Source of the DNA: Deltaproteobacteria bacterium
Lineage (GTDB): Bacteria > Desulfobacterota > Desulfobacteria > Desulfobacterales > JAFDFH01
Direction of reading: 5' to 3'
Assembly (NCBI GenBank): GCA_019309945.1
Contig: JAFDFH010000019.1
Location: 1-18,288 of the forward strand
DNA: 18,288 nt
A program made the position numbers and the translations under genes. Within the stretch, counting starts at the first letter, position 1. Every line of letters begins with the position of its first letter. Positions 1 to 7,101 of this stretch are shown piece by piece. The notes beneath the pieces are model-generated. The model was not told the origin of the DNA. It saw nothing but the letters and a program-made list of their open reading frames with translations, and made no database searches.

Positions 1-936
1 AAAAATAAACCAGGCCAGATAATTCCAAGGCGGCGTCATGGTTCGTTCAATAAGGTAGGCGGTTTCTTCGGGAATATTGCCGTACCATATAACCACCAGT
101 TGGACGTAGAAAAAATCCCCCCAAACCATACAAAAGGCAAAAAAGAGTTTGCCGATATCATGGAAGTCCGACGGTTTCAGCTTGAATTCAATTGCCGGAT
201 TGAGATGCAGTATGGAGGCCAGAATAATGAGACCGCCCAGACCGACATAAAATGCTTTTACAAACGTATAGGCACCGAACAACGTGGAATACCAGTGAGG
301 ATCCATGCTCATCACCAGATCGTAACCGATCAGAGACAAGACCAGCGCAAAAGCGAGGATATAAAGAATACTGAAAACCGTCATTCGGCTGTGGCACCTT
401 TGTTCATTAGGGATATTGTGATCCCACCATTTATATAAAATGGACCGGATTTTGCCGGGCGCTATGGATCGATCCAGCTTCAGCCACAAGGCATGATAGA
501 GATAGGCAAATCCCAATCCGTACAGAACAAGCAGCCCCATAAAATCTCTGGTAAACAGAAACGGCACGTTCAACCAAATCTCTTGGCCGTGAAGATCCTG
601 ATGTATCCATGGAAAGATGTGATTTTTACCCAAAAAGAGAATCAAAAAAAGAATAAAAGAAATCGGGAAAAAAGCGACAAACGATTCTGCAAGGTTGGAT
701 AAAGGTCCACTCCAGCGGGCCTTTACGGTATGCATAACCACGGAAAACAACAACCCGCCCTGAGCAATGGCCGACCATAACAAAAAATTGATCAAAAAGG
801 CCTGCCAGGCCCTTTCGGGGTGCCGGCCCATGAGCCCGACAATAAAGGCGCCGGAGCCGATAATGACCAGAGATAGGCAAATCAGAACCAATGGCTTGCG
901 CTGTAAAACGGCAGTTTTGTTAGCGTTGGACGGCAT
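1..936 (-). CDS. ActF/NrfD-like quinone-interacting membrane subunit (3' end beyond window)
   Basis: An uninterrupted minus-strand frame runs from ATG at 936 to base 1 (312 codons) and continues off the window. It encodes a polytopic membrane protein: hydrophobic helices near residues 15-35, 42-65, 88-105, 130-155, 190-210 and 222-245, then a loop and helix reading FFYVQLVVIWYGNIPEET. An aromatic/Q segment followed by IWYxNIPEET is characteristic of ActF, the second NrfD-like quinol-binding subunit of alternative complex III and related quinol oxidoreductases. By family knowledge it would take part in menaquinol/electron-carrier electron transfer in the cytoplasmic membrane. Partner subunits are expected beyond the left edge but cannot be seen. 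No clear Shine-Dalgarno precedes the ATG, and a palindromic element ends 24 bases upstream. Another NrfD-like subunit is possible; family membership is firm, exact complex uncertain. Confidence 0.82.
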   Translation of the reverse strand, partial: MPSNANKTAVLQRKPLVLICLSLVIIGSGAFIVGLMGRHPERAWQAFLINFLLWSAIAQGGLLFSVVMHTVKARWSGPLSNLAESFVAFFPISFILFLILFLGKNHIFPWIHQDLHGQEIWLNVPFLFTRDFMGLLVLYGLGFAYLYHALWLKLDRSIAPGKIRSILYKWWDHNIPNEQRCHSRMTVFSILYILAFALVLSLIGYDLVMSMDPHWYSTLFGAYTFVKAFYVGLGGLIILASILHLNPAIEFKLKPSDFHDIGKLFFAFCMVWGDFFYVQLVVIWYGNIPEETAYLIERTMTPPWNYLAWFIF

Positions 937-959
937 AGCATTATTTTGTTGTAACTACT

Positions 960-1104
960 TAGTGCCCATCCAGAAACGGTCTTTTTGCCCGATCTCTGCG
1001 TTATGCTCAAAATTTTATCCTCGGAATATCAACTATATACCTGCGGTAAAATTTTTCGCATGCCTTGATCTCGAACAAAAATCCTCGTTTCTGGACGGAC
1101 ACTA
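960..1104. mobile_element. 145-bp TA-flanked palindromic element (MITE/ERIC-like), copy 1
   Basis: The left end reads TAGTGCCCATCCAGAAACG, and the reverse complement of the right end reads TAGTGTCCGTCCAGAAACG (17 of 19 identical). Both ends are bounded by TA, compatible with a TA target duplication. The inner halves also pair imperfectly along most of their length (shared TTTTTG, CGA, ATGC, AAAATTTTA), so the whole element is one long imperfect hairpin. It has no meaningful ORF. A copy of the same length, differing at about seven positions, lies at 15481-15625. It sits between the CoA-binding gene, whose TAA stop is one base outside, and the start of the ActF-like gene. It therefore lies in the 5' leader or promoter region of the latter. 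Confidence 0.85.
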
Positions 1105-1105
1105 T

Positions 1106-1717
1106 TTAGGGTCCTTCAATTGCTGAAGCAATGTGTTTGACCATGTCCGGGCAGATTGCGCTTTCGGGGTTGTTCTCGAGTGCATCCAGCTCTTGTACCG
1201 TCATACCGATTTGTCTGGCAACAGTCTCCAAAGATACACCCTGCTGGGTACGAAACTCGCCCAATATTCTCCCAAGGGGAATTCCGTGGATCAACCGCTT
1301 GTGATCCCGATAGATGCAGCGGTCCATCACGACCTGTATCCCAGCGGTGGCCGCTTCTTTGGCAGCTTCCGGGTGAACCACGCCGTCCTGGAGCCATAGG
1401 GTACGCACATTTTTATCGATCGACGCCCGAACGATTCCGGGGATATATTCAGGCCTTCGGAAAACATCGACCAGATCCACTTGATGAGGCACTTCCTTGA
1501 GGTTCGGGTATGCCGGCCGGTTTAGAATTTCTGTATGATTCGGATTGACCGGAATGATCGTGTAGCCCTGATCCAGCAGGTATGTTGCAATTCGATGACT
1601 CGGGCGCTCCGTTCGAGGGGAAAGACCCATTATGGCGATCACACGGGTCTGCAGAAAGAGTCGTTTCAGAATCGGGTCATGATCCGTATCGCTAATCGCA
1701 TCAATGATGTGTCTCAT
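1106..1717 (-). CDS. CoA-binding (YccU-type) protein with C-terminal HTH-like extension
   Basis: 203 residues. Residues about 15-140 form a CoA_binding_2 Rossmann domain of the YccU type: a beta strand RVIAIMGLSP, then the conserved ERPSHRIATYLLDQGY, VNPN near 57-60, and the strand TLWLQDGVVH near 107-115. Family members bind CoA or a nucleotide-like ligand and have no settled enzymatic role. The roughly 55-residue tail (150-203) is unusual: LGEFRTQQGVSLETVARQIG reads like a cro/C1-type helix-turn-helix, followed by a third helix-like segment and the helix DMVKHIASAI. That suggests a ligand-sensing or DNA/protein-binding fusion. The TAA stop abuts the palindromic element at 960-1104. The start ATG lies 41 bases after the nitroreductase stop, probably in the same transcript. 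The CoA domain is confident; the HTH is inferred by eye. Confidence 0.85.
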   Translation of the reverse strand: MRHIIDAISDTDHDPILKRLFLQTRVIAIMGLSPRTERPSHRIATYLLDQGYTIIPVNPNHTEILNRPAYPNLKEVPHQVDLVDVFRRPEYIPGIVRASIDKNVRTLWLQDGVVHPEAAKEAATAGIQVVMDRCIYRDHKRLIHGIPLGRILGEFRTQQGVSLETVARQIGMTVQELDALENNPESAICPDMVKHIASAIEGP

Positions 1718-1758
1718 TCGAAATCATTTCAAAGTCAAGTTTGGAAAAAGATATATTT

Positions 1759-2433
1759 TTATTCGAAGCCGATCCACGTGGTATTGTTCTCCACTGACTC
1801 ACGTGAGCTCTCCAGCTTGTTTGCCGGAAAATCCCAGTTCGGGTAGCCAATGGCAATTGAAATTATGATCCGCTTTGATTCCGGTATACCCGCAAATTTT
1901 CTCACCACATCCGGATACATGACACCCTGATCTTCAATACATGTACCCAGGCCGTGGTGAAGTGCAGCAAGACAAATGGTCTGCATGACTGCGCCGATAT
2001 CCAGCAACGGGCCGGCTTCTGATAAAGAGCGATCAACCGAGATGATGATGGCCGCCGGTGCATCAAAAAAGCGAAAACCACGCTCCATCCACTGCGCCCT
2101 CTTCTCCTTGTCTTCCCGCTGTATCCCCATAAGGTTAAAAAGTTTTATGGCAAGCTCCACCTGACGCTTTCGATATACACTGTCAGAGGGCCACCCGACA
2201 ACCGAATGCTCTGGCTGTATTGGTTCCCCTTTATTAAGCTTTGCAACAAGGGCCTGTCTCACATTGTTAAGGGCATCACCGGCAATTACATTGAATTCCC
2301 ATGGCTGAGAATTCAATGACGATGGTGCCCTGCCGGCTACTTCCAGAATTTCCCATAGAATCTTTTTGGAAACAGGGTCTGGTTTGAAGTCTCTGATGCT
2401 TTTTCTTGTTTTTATCGCCTCGATGATATCCAT
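1759..2433 (-). CDS. Nitroreductase-family FMN oxidoreductase
   Basis: 224 residues, of usual length for the family. The N-terminus carries the FMN-phosphate motif TRKSIRDFKPDPV (residues about 9-21) and APSSLNSQPWEF (about 36-47), which lines the flavin pocket. The C-terminal half has DIGAVMQTICLAALHHGLGTC and a C-terminal IAIGYPN, both standard for nitroreductase-fold proteins that use NAD(P)H and FMN to reduce nitro, quinone or related substrates. The specific substrate cannot be told. The start is supported by an AAGGAG Shine-Dalgarno about 7 bases before ATG at 2433. It lies between the UPF0016 gene (78-base gap) and the CoA-binding gene (41-base gap) on one strand, so co-transcription is plausible. 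Confidence 0.92.
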   Translation of the reverse strand: MDIIEAIKTRKSIRDFKPDPVSKKILWEILEVAGRAPSSLNSQPWEFNVIAGDALNNVRQALVAKLNKGEPIQPEHSVVGWPSDSVYRKRQVELAIKLFNLMGIQREDKEKRAQWMERGFRFFDAPAAIIISVDRSLSEAGPLLDIGAVMQTICLAALHHGLGTCIEDQGVMYPDVVRKFAGIPESKRIIISIAIGYPNWDFPANKLESSRESVENNTTWIGFE

Positions 2434-2511
2434 TATTCAGCTCCTTTTAAATTATTAAGTATTTTTTCCCCAACTTAGCACACCTCGATTAAAAAAGCCA
2501 TCCCTATAAAA

Positions 2512-2802
2512 TCAGGGTGACGTAAAGGCCCGAACAGCAGGAACCAGCATCCATAAGCCCACCCCAATAAAAAATGCACCGGCGCCGATTTTAATAAAAT
2601 AAGTGGGTATCAATTTGTTGATTGCACCCCCAAATACCACAGCAATCCAAGAACTGAGAACAAGGGCCCCGGCAGCGCCTAAAAATACGGAAATTCTGGA
2701 ACCGGTGTCCGCCGACAAGCAGAATGTGGCCAGTTGAGTCTTATCCCCGAGTTCAGCCAAAAATATCAGACCGAATGTTGTCAGCATGAGTTTAAAATCC
2801 AT
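2512..2802 (-). CDS. TMEM165/GDT1 (UPF0016)-family small membrane protein
   Basis: 96 residues from ATG at 2802. The motif ELGDKTQLA (residues about 17-25) is the E-x-G-D-[KR]-[TS] signature of the UPF0016/GDT1 family, followed by three hydrophobic segments. Characterised homologues move Mn2+ or Ca2+ across membranes. Bacterial members of this size carry one repeat half and are thought to act as dimers, so a cation exporter is the best inference. An in-frame GTG at 2817 would add five residues, but the ATG is better placed after a GGGGAT stretch. A 123-bp palindromic element lies between this start and the upstream tkt stop, so the element would be inside any tkt read-through transcript. Confidence 0.85.
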   Translation of the reverse strand: MDFKLMLTTFGLIFLAELGDKTQLATFCLSADTGSRISVFLGAAGALVLSSWIAVVFGGAINKLIPTYFIKIGAGAFFIGVGLWMLVPAVRAFTSP

Positions 2803-2820
2803 TAAGAATATCCCCACATT

Positions 2821-2943
2821 TATGAGCCAGTTTCAAAACGTTTCAGTTTGTTCAAGGTCAAGGAAGGCGAAAATTTTAACCACAGGAATACATTTAGTAT
2901 TTCGAGGATTAAAATTTGAGCCTGACGCAGAAATTGGCTCTTA
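2821..2943. mobile_element. 123-bp palindromic element with divergent ends, same core as the 145-bp element
   Basis: The ends read TATGAGCCAGTTTC (left) and, reverse-complemented from the right, TAAGAGCCAATTTC (12 of 14 identical), bounded by TA. These termini differ from those of the 145-bp elements. The interior aligns well with the reverse complement of copy 1: GTTC-AG-TCAAGG, GCGAAAA-TTT-ACC-CAGG, CGAGGAT-AAA-TTTGAGC, then ACGCAGA-AT. The two halves of the core pair with each other around AAATTTTAA, giving an imperfect hairpin. It lies between the tkt stop (17 bases away) and the UPF0016 gene. Confidence 0.72.
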
Positions 2944-2960
2944 TATCTATCAGTTGGCTC

Positions 2961-4979
2961 TTAGCGCTTCACCAGTTCCATCGCTTTTTTAACAATGTTT
3001 TCAGCGGTGAATCCAAATTTTGCCATCACGGTACCACCTGGTGCGGAAGCGCCAAAACTTGATATGCCGATAATCGCGCCGTAACTTCCCACATAACGAT
3101 CCCATCCCAAGGGCACACCGGCTTCTATGGCAATGCGCGCAGTGACATCCGGCAAAAGGACCCTGTCTTTATAGTCCTGCGAGGTTTTTTCAAACAGTTC
3201 CCAACTGGGCATATTCACCACTCGGGCCGAAATCTTCTGTTCGGCGAGACGCTGTGCAGCTTCAAAGGCGATATGGACTTCGGACCCCGTCGCCATTAGG
3301 ATAATATCGGGCTTATCCTCCGAATCAAAAAGAATGTAGGCCCCCTTTGCAAGCCCTTCGGTAATAAGGTTTTGGCTTGAATCGAATACAGGGATTTTCT
3401 GGCGACTCAAAATTAAGGCCACAGGGCCCTCCGCAGTCAAAAGGGCCTGGCGCCAGGCTTCGGCTGTTTCGGTGGCATCTGCGGGCCGGATAACCGTCAG
3501 ATTGGGAATCGCCCTTAACGATGCCAGCTGATCAACCGGCTGATGGGTGGGGCCGTCTTCCCCGACGGCGATGCTATCGTGGGTAAAGACATATATTACC
3601 GGCAGTTTCATTAAACCGGCAAGCCGGATGGATGGACGCATATAGTCGGCAAAAATAAGAAATGTACCGCAATAGGGTCGAAGACCGCCATGCAGCACCA
3701 TACCGGAAACAATGGCTGCCATCGCATGTTCTCTGACACCGAAACGAAGATTCCGGCCGTCGTAACTGTCTTTCTGGAAATCGTGGGAGGATTTAATGAT
3801 TGTGTTGTTTGACGGCGCAAGATCCGCAGAACCGCCAATCAGTTCGGATACCTTTGCGGCAATCGCGTTAAGAACCTGACCGGATGCCGCACGGGTGGCA
3901 AGCGGTTCTGAAGAAAAATCGGGTATCGCCGCGTCCCACCCTGCGGGCAAGGTGCGGTCTAAGGCGCCCATGAATTTTACCGCCAATGTCGAATACGCTT
4001 TGCTGTAAGCGGCGAATTTATTTTGCCATTGGGATTCAGCCGCTTCCCCTCGTTCAACACTACGGCCACACCGTTCCAGGGTCTGCTCTAAAACAAAAAA
4101 ACATTCATCTTCCGGGCATCCCAGATTTTTTTTCGTAAGACACACCTCTGCTTCGCCCAGGGGCGCACCATGGGCGGCGGCTGAACCCTGTTTATTCGGG
4201 CTGCCAAACGCAATATGCGTCCGAAGGATAATGAGCGACGGTCTTTCCGTATCCGATTTGGCCGCTTGGAGGGTCTTCTGAACAGCTTCTAAATCATTTC
4301 CGTCTTCGATATGCTTTACCTGCCAATTGTAGGCCTTGAATCGAAGCGCCACGTCCTCTGTAAAAGTGATATCGGTACTCCCTTCAATGGAGATTTTGTT
4401 ATCATCGTATATACAGATTAATTTACCCAGTCCCAGGTGCCCGGCAAGGGATGCAGCTTCAGATGTAATTCCCTCCATCATATCGCCATCGCCGCACAAT
4501 ACATAGGTGTGGTGATCGATGATTTCATATTCCGGGCGGTTAAAACAGGCTGCCAGGTGTCTTTCGGCTATTGCCATACCCACCCCGTTTGCAAAACCCT
4601 GCCCAAGGGGACCGGTCGTCGTTTCAACCCCGGGCGTATGGCCGAATTCGGGATGCCCCGGAGTTTTACTTCCCCATTGCCGGAAATTCTTAATATCATC
4701 CAGGCTCAAGTCATAACCGGTCAGATAAAGCAGACTGTAAAGAAGCATGGAGGCATGACCGCCGGATAGGACAAACCGATCTCTGTCATGCCAATCCGGG
4801 TTTTTGGGGTTATGCTTTAAAATACGGGTCCACAGGACATATGCGGCAGGTGCCAGGCCCATGGGTGCGCCGGGGTGACCGGAGTTGGCTTTTTGAATCG
4901 CATCCATGGAAAGCGTTCGTATCGTATTAATGCACTGGTCATCGACAGTGCCCTGGCTTTCTGACAATCCGTCACTCAT
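2961..4979 (-). CDS. tkt: Transketolase
   Basis: 672 residues from ATG at 4979, the normal length for a bacterial transketolase. This start has an AGGAG Shine-Dalgarno about 8 bases upstream; a further in-frame start 13 codons earlier lacks that support. Visible motifs include ANSGHPGAPMG (about 31-41), SGGHASMLLY, TGPLGQG, the thiamine-diphosphate/Mg binding stretch GDGDMMEG (163-170) with the following DDNKISIEG, and in the pyrimidine domain RFGVREHAMAAI with the catalytic-type Glu, then THDSIAVGEDGPTHQPVEQL-like residues. It transfers two-carbon ketol units in the cytoplasm between pentose, tetrose and triose phosphates in the non-oxidative pentose phosphate pathway. It is a single full-length chain, not the split N/C-subunit type of many anaerobes. 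It precedes the UPF0016 gene. Confidence 0.97.
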   Translation of the reverse strand: MSDGLSESQGTVDDQCINTIRTLSMDAIQKANSGHPGAPMGLAPAAYVLWTRILKHNPKNPDWHDRDRFVLSGGHASMLLYSLLYLTGYDLSLDDIKNFRQWGSKTPGHPEFGHTPGVETTTGPLGQGFANGVGMAIAERHLAACFNRPEYEIIDHHTYVLCGDGDMMEGITSEAASLAGHLGLGKLICIYDDNKISIEGSTDITFTEDVALRFKAYNWQVKHIEDGNDLEAVQKTLQAAKSDTERPSLIILRTHIAFGSPNKQGSAAAHGAPLGEAEVCLTKKNLGCPEDECFFVLEQTLERCGRSVERGEAAESQWQNKFAAYSKAYSTLAVKFMGALDRTLPAGWDAAIPDFSSEPLATRAASGQVLNAIAAKVSELIGGSADLAPSNNTIIKSSHDFQKDSYDGRNLRFGVREHAMAAIVSGMVLHGGLRPYCGTFLIFADYMRPSIRLAGLMKLPVIYVFTHDSIAVGEDGPTHQPVDQLASLRAIPNLTVIRPADATETAEAWRQALLTAEGPVALILSRQKIPVFDSSQNLITEGLAKGAYILFDSEDKPDIILMATGSEVHIAFEAAQRLAEQKISARVVNMPSWELFEKTSQDYKDRVLLPDVTARIAIEAGVPLGWDRYVGSYGAIIGISSFGASAPGGTVMAKFGFTAENIVKKAMELVKR

Positions 4980-5120
4980 ATATATTTCTCCTTTCAAGTT
5001 CAAGTTCGTTGACTTCACTCACAATTGGAATGATGGATGAATGGAATCCTGCCATGGCGGGTTTAAATAAAAATAGTCAGTAATATTTTCAAAAAGTTGT
5101 TGAAATTCCGAGCCATTTAT

Positions 5121-5990
5121 TCATAGTGCCCGCAGCCATTCCGGCTTGAGTGGAACCTTTCCGGCCAGGGCATTATCAATGAGATTAATTGTTGCGTCCT
5201 TGTCTCTTGGCAGTCTTGCCTTTATGGGCAGGTAATTTGAAGCATGATTTGCATGGAAAAGGCCCCTTGAAAGATTCGTAGCGGCGATCATGGTTCTGAG
5301 TTCTTCCAACATTTCATCCGGTTCCAGCAAAGAAAATTTTCCAGAACGATACACATCGTACAATGGTGTGCCCGGAATCAGCATAAGGCTCAAAGCCCCC
5401 ACATATTCAGGGTCTATGGCTGAGAGCACCCGGCCGGTTGCTTCAGCGTGTATTCCAGAACGCACTCTTCCGGCAATACCTAAAAGTACGGTAATCGAAA
5501 GTTTAATTCCTGCTTCCCTTGCCTTCTTGCCCATCTGAATCATGTCCGCGGACGTGGCACCCTTGTTGATCTTTTTCAAGGTAACGTCGTCACCTGTTTC
5601 CAGACCCATGTAAGCGATCCCCAGACCATGCGCTTTAAGGGTTTTGAGTTCATCCAGGGTCTTCATTTTCAAGCTTTTTGCATTGGCATATAAACCCACC
5701 CGAGTGACCCGGGGAAGCTGCTTTTCAATTTCAATTAGGACGTTGAGTAGCCTTTTCTGTGGGATAATCAATGCATCGCCGTCACAAATAAACACCCGCC
5801 GCTGGCGCTGGCAGTATGTTGCGGCAAAAGCAATATCCTCCAAAATAACAGAATCCGGTTTTATGCGGAATCGTTCGCCCATATAGGCCCCGCAAAATGT
5901 GCACTTGTTGCGCGAACACCCAACGGTGACTTGAAGCAGAATACTGTTGGCTTCACTCGGGGGTCTGATGATGTTGCCTTCATAATGCAT
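5121..5990 (-). CDS. Radical SAM protein with C-x4-C-x2-C cluster motif
   Basis: 289 residues. The N-terminus (RPPSEANSILLQVTVGC) leads into C25-SRNK-C30-TF-C33, a CX4CX2C spacing instead of the classical CX3CX2C. This spacing occurs in a known group of radical SAM proteins of the GCSxNKCTFC type. Downstream are a DGDAL strand, YANAKSL, YMGLETGDD (typical of the SAM-binding barrel) and LMLIPGTPLYD, as in HemN-like and COG1032-type enzymes. It is expected to bind a 4Fe-4S cluster and cleave SAM reductively; the substrate is unknown. A GGAG Shine-Dalgarno about 7 bases before ATG at 5990 supports the start. It lies upstream of tkt on the same strand with a 141-base gap and is divergent from the rhomboid gene. 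Confidence 0.88.
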   Translation of the reverse strand: MHYEGNIIRPPSEANSILLQVTVGCSRNKCTFCGAYMGERFRIKPDSVILEDIAFAATYCQRQRRVFICDGDALIIPQKRLLNVLIEIEKQLPRVTRVGLYANAKSLKMKTLDELKTLKAHGLGIAYMGLETGDDVTLKKINKGATSADMIQMGKKAREAGIKLSITVLLGIAGRVRSGIHAEATGRVLSAIDPEYVGALSLMLIPGTPLYDVYRSGKFSLLEPDEMLEELRTMIAATNLSRGLFHANHASNYLPIKARLPRDKDATINLIDNALAGKVPLKPEWLRAL

Positions 5991-6082
5991 TCATTGTCTC
6001 CACATTTAATAATTATATCGGGAACCGGATGACGATGATGTTTACCTCAAACAAAAACGTTAATGCAACCATTTTCCTTAAT

Positions 6083-6111
6083 TTGCCATGTACTCACCCG
6101 TATGTTATAGC
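6083..6111 (+). promoter_or_regulatory. Possible sigma70-type promoter for the rhomboid gene
   Basis: TTGCCA (6083-6088) and TATAGC (6106-6111) are separated by 17 bases, about 97 bases before the GTG start of the rhomboid gene. The matches to consensus are only partial. This is the best candidate in the divergent gap 5991-6207, which otherwise shows no gene. Confidence 0.25.
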
Positions 6112-6207
6112 CTTTTCAAAAACGATTTTCACCTGGTTTATCGAAGATCCGACGTACTTGAACGGCACAACGGATGCTTATAATTTCCTTAAATGGGAGT
6201 CTACACA

Positions 6208-7053
6208 GTGGCAAATCAAAAAATGAATTCCATATGCTGCCCCAACTGCAGAAAATTGATTAGTGCCGACGAGCCTCTATGTCCATATTGCGGCATCTCC
6301 AATCCGGGCTCATGGTGGAAAAATAATTTATTTATTAGAGGTCTCGACAATGCGGACAACCTTATATATGCGGTTATCGCCGTCAACGTTGGTATGTTTG
6401 TGATTTCCCTCATGCTGAATTCCCGATTTCCCAGTCTTTCCGTCAATCCATTCCATGTTCTGTCCCCCGAAAATAGAAGCCTCTTTTTCCTGGGTGCCAC
6501 CGGAACCATTCCCATTGACCGGTATCACCGGTTTTGGACACTTATTTCTGCAAATTACCTTCACGGCGGTATTTTACACCTCCTGTTCAATATGTTTGCT
6601 TTTAGACAATTGGCCGCTCTGGTTGCGCGCGAATACGGAACGTATCGAATGATTATCCTCTATTCCTTAGGGGGCGCCATCGGATTTTGGATTTCCTATC
6701 GAGCCGGAATAATCTTTACCATCGGTGCTTCGGCTGCCATATGCGCACTGATCGGCGCTATTCTCTACTATGGCATCAGCCGTGGTGGAACTTATGGAAG
6801 GGCCATATATACACAGATCGGCAGCTGGGCGCTGGCAATTTTGCTTTTCGGTTTTTTGGTGCCCGAGATCAACAACTGGGGCCACATGGGAGGGTTTTTT
6901 GCGGGGGCGGTTCTAGGTTACTTTTTAGGATATCAGGAAAAGAAAAGGGAAAAACTTTTTCATAAAATCACAGCTGTTGTCTGCGTGGCGGCAACGATTA
7001 TGATACTGGCCGGGGCTGTTGCTTTTGGCATATATTGTCGTATTTTAACATAG
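6208..7053 (+). CDS. Rhomboid-family intramembrane serine protease with N-terminal zinc ribbon
   Basis: 281 residues from GTG at 6208, chosen because GGGAG lies 8 bases upstream; an ATG at 6193 would overlap that site. Residues 11-14 (CPNC) and 25-28 (CPYC) form a small cytosolic zinc ribbon. The rhomboid domain follows with about six or seven membrane helices. It contains HGGILHLLFNM (H119, H124, N128), the nucleophile motif GASA (S175) and NNWGHMGG (H226), so the Ser/His dyad is present. The residue after the serine is Ala where Gly is common (GxSG). It would cleave single-pass membrane proteins within the bilayer; its substrate is unknown. The TAG stop coincides with the first bases of a repeat-like end (7051-7092). 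A lipoprotein gene follows 48 bases later. Confidence 0.92.
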   Translation: MANQKMNSICCPNCRKLISADEPLCPYCGISNPGSWWKNNLFIRGLDNADNLIYAVIAVNVGMFVISLMLNSRFPSLSVNPFHVLSPENRSLFFLGATGTIPIDRYHRFWTLISANYLHGGILHLLFNMFAFRQLAALVAREYGTYRMIILYSLGGAIGFWISYRAGIIFTIGASAAICALIGAILYYGISRGGTYGRAIYTQIGSWALAILLFGFLVPEINNWGHMGGFFAGAVLGYFLGYQEKKREKLFHKITAVVCVAATIMILAGAVAFGIYCRILT

Positions 7054-7092
7054 TGCCCGAACAAAAACTAGATCGTTTTTCCAAGTTCAAGG
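7051..7092 (+). repeat. Possible one-ended remnant of the palindromic element family
   Basis: TAGTGCCCGAACAAAAACTA followed by GATCGTTTTTCC and AGTTCAAGG resembles the end of the 145-bp elements: the same TAGTGCCC tip, then AAAAC/AAACG, then a T-run, then TTCAAGG as in the 123-bp element. No opposite end is found. Its first three bases supply the stop codon of the rhomboid gene, and it ends just before the GGAGG site of the lipoprotein gene. Confidence 0.4.
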
Positions 7093-7101
7093 GAGGATGA
7101 T

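Noticed and set aside
2495..2517. Weak hairpin TCCCT...AGGG after the UPF0016 gene
   Set aside because: The stem is only four to five pairs and lacks a clear T-run; insufficient for a terminator call.
5124..5132. TAGTGCCCG at the 3' end of the radical SAM gene, resembling the element tip
   Set aside because: Only nine bases match and nothing beyond them resembles the element; chance is sufficient.
6029..6226. Plus-strand 65-codon open frame upstream of the rhomboid gene
   Set aside because: No ribosome site or family signal, and it overlaps the rhomboid start in another frame; the region is better read as a promoter gap.
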